This document shows positions 60,284-64,000 of a stretch of 64,000 nt of DNA, piece after piece. A program made the position numbers and the translations under genes. Below the pieces are notes generated by a model. It ran no database searches, was not told where the DNA came from, and worked only from the letters and a program-made list of their open reading frames with translations. The stretch's first letter is position 1. Each line of letters begins with the position of its first letter. Origin of the DNA: DATLGB01 sp037724045 (GTDB lineage Bacteria; Actinomycetota; Thermoleophilia; Solirubrobacterales; Solirubrobacteraceae); NCBI GenBank assembly GCA_037724045.1, contig JBBJOW010000010.1, positions 15,058-79,057 of the forward strand, in the 5' to 3' direction.

Positions 60284-60659
60284 CGGTGCGCGAGTGGTGA
60301 GCGTCTACGGAGAGTTCAACAGCCGGGCGCTGGTGGAGATGCCTGTAGACGCTGCCCGGGAGATGTTCGATGGGCCGCTGGCCGACAACGCCCGGACGGA
60401 CGTCATCGACGCTGCGTTGCGCGAGGTCGAGGCCATCCGCGTGCGCGACTCCGCTCTCGCGGATTCCCCGCTGGCGGCTGGGATCGTCGCCCTCGCGTTC
60501 GAGATCTGCCACCCCTACAACTCGGCGACGAGCAAGGCCGCGCTACACCGCGAACTGCGCGAGAGCGTCGACAGGCTGCGAGAACTGGCGCCGCCGGCAA
60601 CCGAGGCCGATCGGGTCGACGAGTTGGCGCGCGCGAGGGAGCTTCGGCGTGCTGGCTGA
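60276..60659 (+). CDS. Phage protein in the small-terminase position
   Basis: 127 residues from GTG 60276, with AGGAGG 4-5 bases upstream. Helical throughout (DNARTDVIDAALREVEAIRV; ATSKAALHRELRESVDRLREL). It directly precedes and overlaps terminase large by 11 bases, which is the usual place for a small terminase subunit, but no HTH is evident. Function uncertain. Confidence 0.55.
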   Translation: MSDGARVVSVYGEFNSRALVEMPVDAAREMFDGPLADNARTDVIDAALREVEAIRVRDSALADSPLAAGIVALAFEICHPYNSATSKAALHRELRESVDRLRELAPPATEADRVDELARARELRRAG

Positions 60660-62160
60660 GCCCATCACCGGCGTGCAGGAGCCGCGCCTGTTGTACGCGC
60701 CGCCGCATGACGCGGCGCGGTCTGCGGAGGCGACGCGCGAGGCGCTCGAGCTGGCCCGGGTCGCGGGTATCGAGCCGGAGCCCTGGGAGGAGACCGCCGT
60801 CGCGGCGCTGCTCTGCGAGCGTGAAGACGGCGCGTGGGCATGCCGCGAATACGGGCTGTGCGTCCCTCGACAGTCGGGGAAGGGCGTCGTGCTCGAGATC
60901 CGCGAACTGGCGGGCCTGTTCTTGTTCGGCGAGCGCGACCTGGTGCACTCCGCGCACTTGTTCGGGACCGCTCTTGAGGCGTTCCGTCGGATGCGCGCGC
61001 TGATCGAGGGCACGCCCGAGTTGTCGCGGCGCGTGAAGTCGATGAGGACCGCGAACGGTGACGAAGGCATCGAGCTTTACGGGCCGCCGAGCCGACGCGT
61101 CAGCGGCGGGCAGCGGCTGAAGTACCGGGCGAGGACGAAGGGAGGCGCCGGCCGCGGTCTCGGCGGCGACTTCCTCGCGCTCGACGAGGCGATGTTCCTG
61201 CCCGAAATCGTCATGGGCGCACTGCTGCCCGTCGTCAGTGCCCGCCCGAACGCGCAGATCGCGTACGTCGGCTCGGCGGTCGACAAGGCCGTCCACGCCG
61301 ACGGGCACGCGTTCTCGAGCGTCCGCCGCCGGGCGCTCGCGGGCGGGGCGACTCAGCTCGGCTACGTCGAGCACTCTGCAGCCGGGTCGCTCGATGCCCT
61401 CGACGACGTCATTGACGACCCCGAGGCGTGGGCTGAGGGCAACCCAGGATTGGGCGGGCGGATCACGCTCGAGGCGGTCCGCGCGGAGCGGGCGACGCTG
61501 AGTCGGCGGACGTTCGCGGTCGAGCGGCTCGGCATCGGCGACTGGCCCGGTCCCGTCGAGGACGACGAAGACGAGGAGGCGATCATCGAGAGCGCCGTCT
61601 GGGCGGCGCTGGCGGACTCGACGTCGACGATCACGGGACGGGTGAGCTTCGCGATCGACGTGCACCCGGACCGGTCCTCGGCTGCGATCGCGGCTGCCGG
61701 TATCCGGCCGGATGGCCTGGTGCACGTCGAGGTGGTCGAGCATCGCGCCGGCACCGGGTGGGTCGCGCAACGTGCCGCTGATCTGCAGGCCGCGCACGAC
61801 TCGACTGGCTTCCGGTACGCCGAGAAGAGCCCTACTGCGGCTCTCGTCCGAGGCCTCTCGGATGCCGGCGTCACGCTCGAGCCTGTCAGTGCCCAGCAGC
61901 ATGCTGAGGCGTGCGGGCAACTGATCGACGGGGTCGAGCAGGGCCAGCTTCGCCACCCCGGCACGCCCGAGCTCTCGGCGGCCGTAGAGGGCGCCGGTGT
62001 CCGGCCGCTTGGCGATGCGTGGCTGTGGTCACGTCGCGCGTCCAAGGGCGACGTCACGCCGCTGGTGGCCGGGACTCTCGCGCTTTGGGCGGTCGGCCAG
62101 AGCGCGAGCAGCTTTGACCACCTTGACCCGTCCGACTTCACGATCTCGAGTCTCGCATGA
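60649..62160 (+). CDS. Phage terminase large subunit
   Basis: 503 residues from GTG 60649. ATPase motor: Walker A VPRQSGKG (72-79) and Walker B DFLALDE (174-180). The C-terminal nuclease has the first acidic ligand in FAIDVHPDRSSAAI and others near SPTAALVRGL and EAGVRPLGDAWLW-type segments. It cuts concatemeric DNA and packages it into the prohead through a portal. The portal gene normally comes next, but here only 48 bases separate it from a tape-measure gene. Confidence 0.88.
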   Translation: MLAEPITGVQEPRLLYAPPHDAARSAEATREALELARVAGIEPEPWEETAVAALLCEREDGAWACREYGLCVPRQSGKGVVLEIRELAGLFLFGERDLVHSAHLFGTALEAFRRMRALIEGTPELSRRVKSMRTANGDEGIELYGPPSRRVSGGQRLKYRARTKGGAGRGLGGDFLALDEAMFLPEIVMGALLPVVSARPNAQIAYVGSAVDKAVHADGHAFSSVRRRALAGGATQLGYVEHSAAGSLDALDDVIDDPEAWAEGNPGLGGRITLEAVRAERATLSRRTFAVERLGIGDWPGPVEDDEDEEAIIESAVWAALADSTSTITGRVSFAIDVHPDRSSAAIAAAGIRPDGLVHVEVVEHRAGTGWVAQRAADLQAAHDSTGFRYAEKSPTAALVRGLSDAGVTLEPVSAQQHAEACGQLIDGVEQGQLRHPGTPELSAAVEGAGVRPLGDAWLWSRRASKGDVTPLVAGTLALWAVGQSASSFDHLDPSDFTISSLA

Positions 62161-62208
62161 TTTGCCAGCCACAGCTCCGCCAAGTGGGCCGAAGGAGACA
62201 ACAAACGC

Positions 62209-64000
62209 ATGGCTGAATCCAGCGCCACGATCAGGCTTCGCATGCTCGGGGAGCGGGAGTTCTCCCGTGACGCCGACAAGGCCGCGCGCGGGCTGCGCGG
62301 CATCGGTGACGAGGGCGAACGACTAAACCGTGTCGTTGGCGGCACCCGGAAGCTGGTGATGCCGGCGGCGCTGATCACCGGCGTCGGGCTGCTCGCCCAG
62401 TCGATGTCTGCCGCCGCCGCCGGCGGTGTCGCGCTCACGGCCGGTGTCGCCCCGGCAGTCGGCGCGCTCGCCGCGGTTCCGGCGATTGCGTCTGCCGTTC
62501 AGCAAGGGCTCGGCGCTGTCAAGCTCGGCATGGCTGGCGTAACCGAGGCCGTGGGCGGGCTGAATGCCAAGCTCGACCCGGAGAAGCTCGCGGCGCTGAC
62601 GCCGCCGGCTCGCCGGTTCGCGCGGGTCCTGCAAAGCCTCAAGGCGCCCGTGGTGGACATTCAGAAGCGGGTGCAGCGCGGCATGTTCCCGGGCATGACC
62701 GCCGGGCTGAAGGCCGCGACGGAAAACCTCGGCGTCTTCCGTCGAGGGATGGCGGCGACCGGCAAGTCGATCGGGATGCTCGCCGAGCGCGCCGGAAAGC
62801 TCGTCGGCTCGAAGGGTTTCGGCCGGGACCTCGAGAAGCAGATGGGCCGCAACAACCTCACGATCCGCCGGCTTGGCGGGGCGGGCATCCGACTCGGCGA
62901 TGCGCTGCGTCACGTCGTGATCGCCGCCGGGCCCTTGGTCGACTGGCTGACCCGCCTCGCGGCGGGCTGGTCTCGCAACATTCAGGCGACCGCGAAAGCG
63001 GGCCGGGAATCGGGCCGGCTCGCCGCGTTCTTTGAGAAGACCCGTGACGTGCTGTCGCGGCTGTTCTCGATCACGGGCGCCGTCGCGAAGGGACTGCTCA
63101 ACATCGGGAAGGCGGGTTCGAGTCTCGGCGGTGATCTGCTCGCGTCGATCGACGGTGCGGCTGGCCGGTTCGCGAAGTGGACCGGTTCGATGCGAGGCCA
63201 GAACTCTCTGAAGACGTGGTTCGCTGAGGCGAAGCCCGCCGTCTACGAACTCGCGAAACTGATCGGTGCGGTCGGCAAGTCGTTCGGGAGCCTCGGCGGA
63301 GGCGCGTCGAGTCTCGCGCCGATGATCAAGCAGATCCGGACGGAGCTGCTGCCGGTGTTGACGAGGGTCATCAGCGGGACCACGAAAGCGTTCGGGCCGA
63401 CGTTGGTCTCCGCGATCACGAATATCGCGGCGGCGATGGAGCCGCTGTTCGGTTCGTCGGGGCCGATGATCCTGTACGTAAAGGCCTTGAGCGCGCTGGC
63501 GAAGGCGTCGGCTTGGCTGACGAACACGGTCCCCGGAGCGAGCGCAGCGATCACGGTCCTCATCGGGGCTATGGCCGTCAACAAGGTGTTGGCGTTCACC
63601 AAAGCAACGAAGGTGTTGGCTGCCGCCCAGTGGCTGCTGAACGTCGCGTTGCGCGCCAACCCGATCGGGCTGGTCGTCACCGCCCTAGCCGCGCTCGGCG
63701 TTTGGCTGGTGCATCTCTACAAGAAGACCGACGCCTTCCGCACAAAGGTCGATCAGGTGTGGGCGGCACTGAAGAACGCAGGCGTCTGGGCGGCGAATGC
63801 TGGCCGCAACATCAAGCAGTTCGTCGGCGGCGCCATCGACTGGATTCGCCCGAAAATCGCGTGGCTGATCAACGCCCTCAAGGACGTGGTCCAGTTCGCC
63901 ACCAGCGCGATCGATAAGGCCAGGGACGTCACCAGCTTCATCCCTGGCCAAAGCGACGGCGGCAGCGGCATATTTCCGAAGAACAGCCTGCTCGGGCTGG
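62209..64000 (+). CDS. Phage tape measure protein, 5' part
   Basis: An open frame from ATG 62209 to the window edge (597 codons, no stop). GAAGGAG lies about 11 bases upstream. IRLRMLGEREFSRDADKAARGLRGIGDEGERL is the usual start of tape measure proteins. Then come hydrophobic helices (LITGVGLLAQSMSAAAAGGVAL; TVLIGAMAVNKVLAFTKATK; NPIGLVVTALAALGVWLVHLY), and long helical stretches. The C-terminal motif IPGQSDGGSG is near the end. It sets tail length and helps DNA entry in siphoviruses, so the element is tailed. Confidence 0.85.
   Translation, partial: MAESSATIRLRMLGEREFSRDADKAARGLRGIGDEGERLNRVVGGTRKLVMPAALITGVGLLAQSMSAAAAGGVALTAGVAPAVGALAAVPAIASAVQQGLGAVKLGMAGVTEAVGGLNAKLDPEKLAALTPPARRFARVLQSLKAPVVDIQKRVQRGMFPGMTAGLKAATENLGVFRRGMAATGKSIGMLAERAGKLVGSKGFGRDLEKQMGRNNLTIRRLGGAGIRLGDALRHVVIAAGPLVDWLTRLAAGWSRNIQATAKAGRESGRLAAFFEKTRDVLSRLFSITGAVAKGLLNIGKAGSSLGGDLLASIDGAAGRFAKWTGSMRGQNSLKTWFAEAKPAVYELAKLIGAVGKSFGSLGGGASSLAPMIKQIRTELLPVLTRVISGTTKAFGPTLVSAITNIAAAMEPLFGSSGPMILYVKALSALAKASAWLTNTVPGASAAITVLIGAMAVNKVLAFTKATKVLAAAQWLLNVALRANPIGLVVTALAALGVWLVHLYKKTDAFRTKVDQVWAALKNAGVWAANAGRNIKQFVGGAIDWIRPKIAWLINALKDVVQFATSAIDKARDVTSFIPGQSDGGSGIFPKNSLLGL

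Larger units (their letters stand above)
54155..64000 (+). mobile_element. Left part of a prophage integrated at tRNA-Arg(CCU)
   Basis: From the tRNA fragment rightwards every gene is on the plus strand and phage-like: RHH regulator, excisionase-like HTH, Toprim-like, zinc-ribbon protein, major capsid, HNH, large terminase, tape measure. Genes are packed with ATGA/GTGA overlaps. No integrase is in view; it and the rebuilt full tRNA should lie right of the window. No portal, prohead protease or tail-tube gene is seen up to the tape measure. Confidence 0.85.

Overview
The window is high-GC, gene-dense DNA with many GTG/TTG starts, 4-base ATGA stop/start overlaps and several apparently leaderless promoters. 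Together with secreted proteins carrying RTX-like DRV/CERV tails, paired ferritin-like proteins and a PqqD singleton, this suggests an actinobacterium of the Thermoleophilia/Solirubrobacterales type. That placement is inferred from style and gene content, not from a marker gene search.

Layout. Positions 1-1800 are decayed: a MATE exporter broken by palindromic inserts, an alpha/beta hydrolase-fold protein without its catalytic Ser and His, and a DUF559 remnant. Next come fumarase (fumC), a response regulator-diguanylate cyclase, a secreted propeller-like protein, and a coupled pair of a TPP enzyme and an aldehyde dehydrogenase (5.7-8.9 kb). From 9 to 17 kb lie SpoIID/LytB, MaoC, a stand-alone 5'-3' exonuclease, a GH2 glycosidase, and a minus-strand run of ychF, PAP2, a small protein and methylmalonyl-CoA epimerase, facing a lipid kinase. 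From 17 to 20 kb are two exported ferritin-like proteins and a large secreted protein, divergent from a LysR regulator. A four-domain EAL-GAF-GAF-GGDEF protein (21.2-23.4 kb) is cut by one in-frame amber codon. An FtsH-like protease, DUF1385 and an M20 peptidase follow on the minus strand, then rarA on the plus strand.

From 31.4 to 38.6 kb there is a tetrapyrrole and cytochrome c cluster: Met8-type dehydrogenase, MoaB/MogA, ccmA, ccmB, ccmC, a ccmD-like gene, hemA, hemC and a CobA-HemD fusion. It would supply heme and siroheme and move heme for cytochrome c maturation. Behind it sits a tightly promoted HTH/Clp-N pair, then birA, a PqqD-like protein, a large DEAH helicase, a TlpA thioredoxin, a GalT-like protein, an auxin-efflux-type carrier and dtd. 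A minus-strand oligopeptide ABC operon (two binding proteins, two permeases, two ATPases) fills 46.2-54.1 kb.

At 54155-54196 lies the 3' part of a tRNA-Arg(CCU). To its right all genes are phage-type and on the plus strand: ribbon-helix-helix, excisionase-like HTH, Toprim-like, zinc-ribbon/winged-helix, major capsid, HNH, large terminase and tape measure (open at the window edge). This is the left end of a prophage integrated in a tRNA gene. Its order is unusual: capsid before terminase, and no portal or protease in view. It also carries a convergent cluster of GGTAAC/GTTACC hexamers.

The most distinctive unexplained structure is a scattered family of short palindromes with 3-base GAA/TTC/GTA/GGA loops, several followed by a GGTGAYGAGCGAAGCGAG-type tail. 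They sit inside or at the ends of genes and are often translated in frame.
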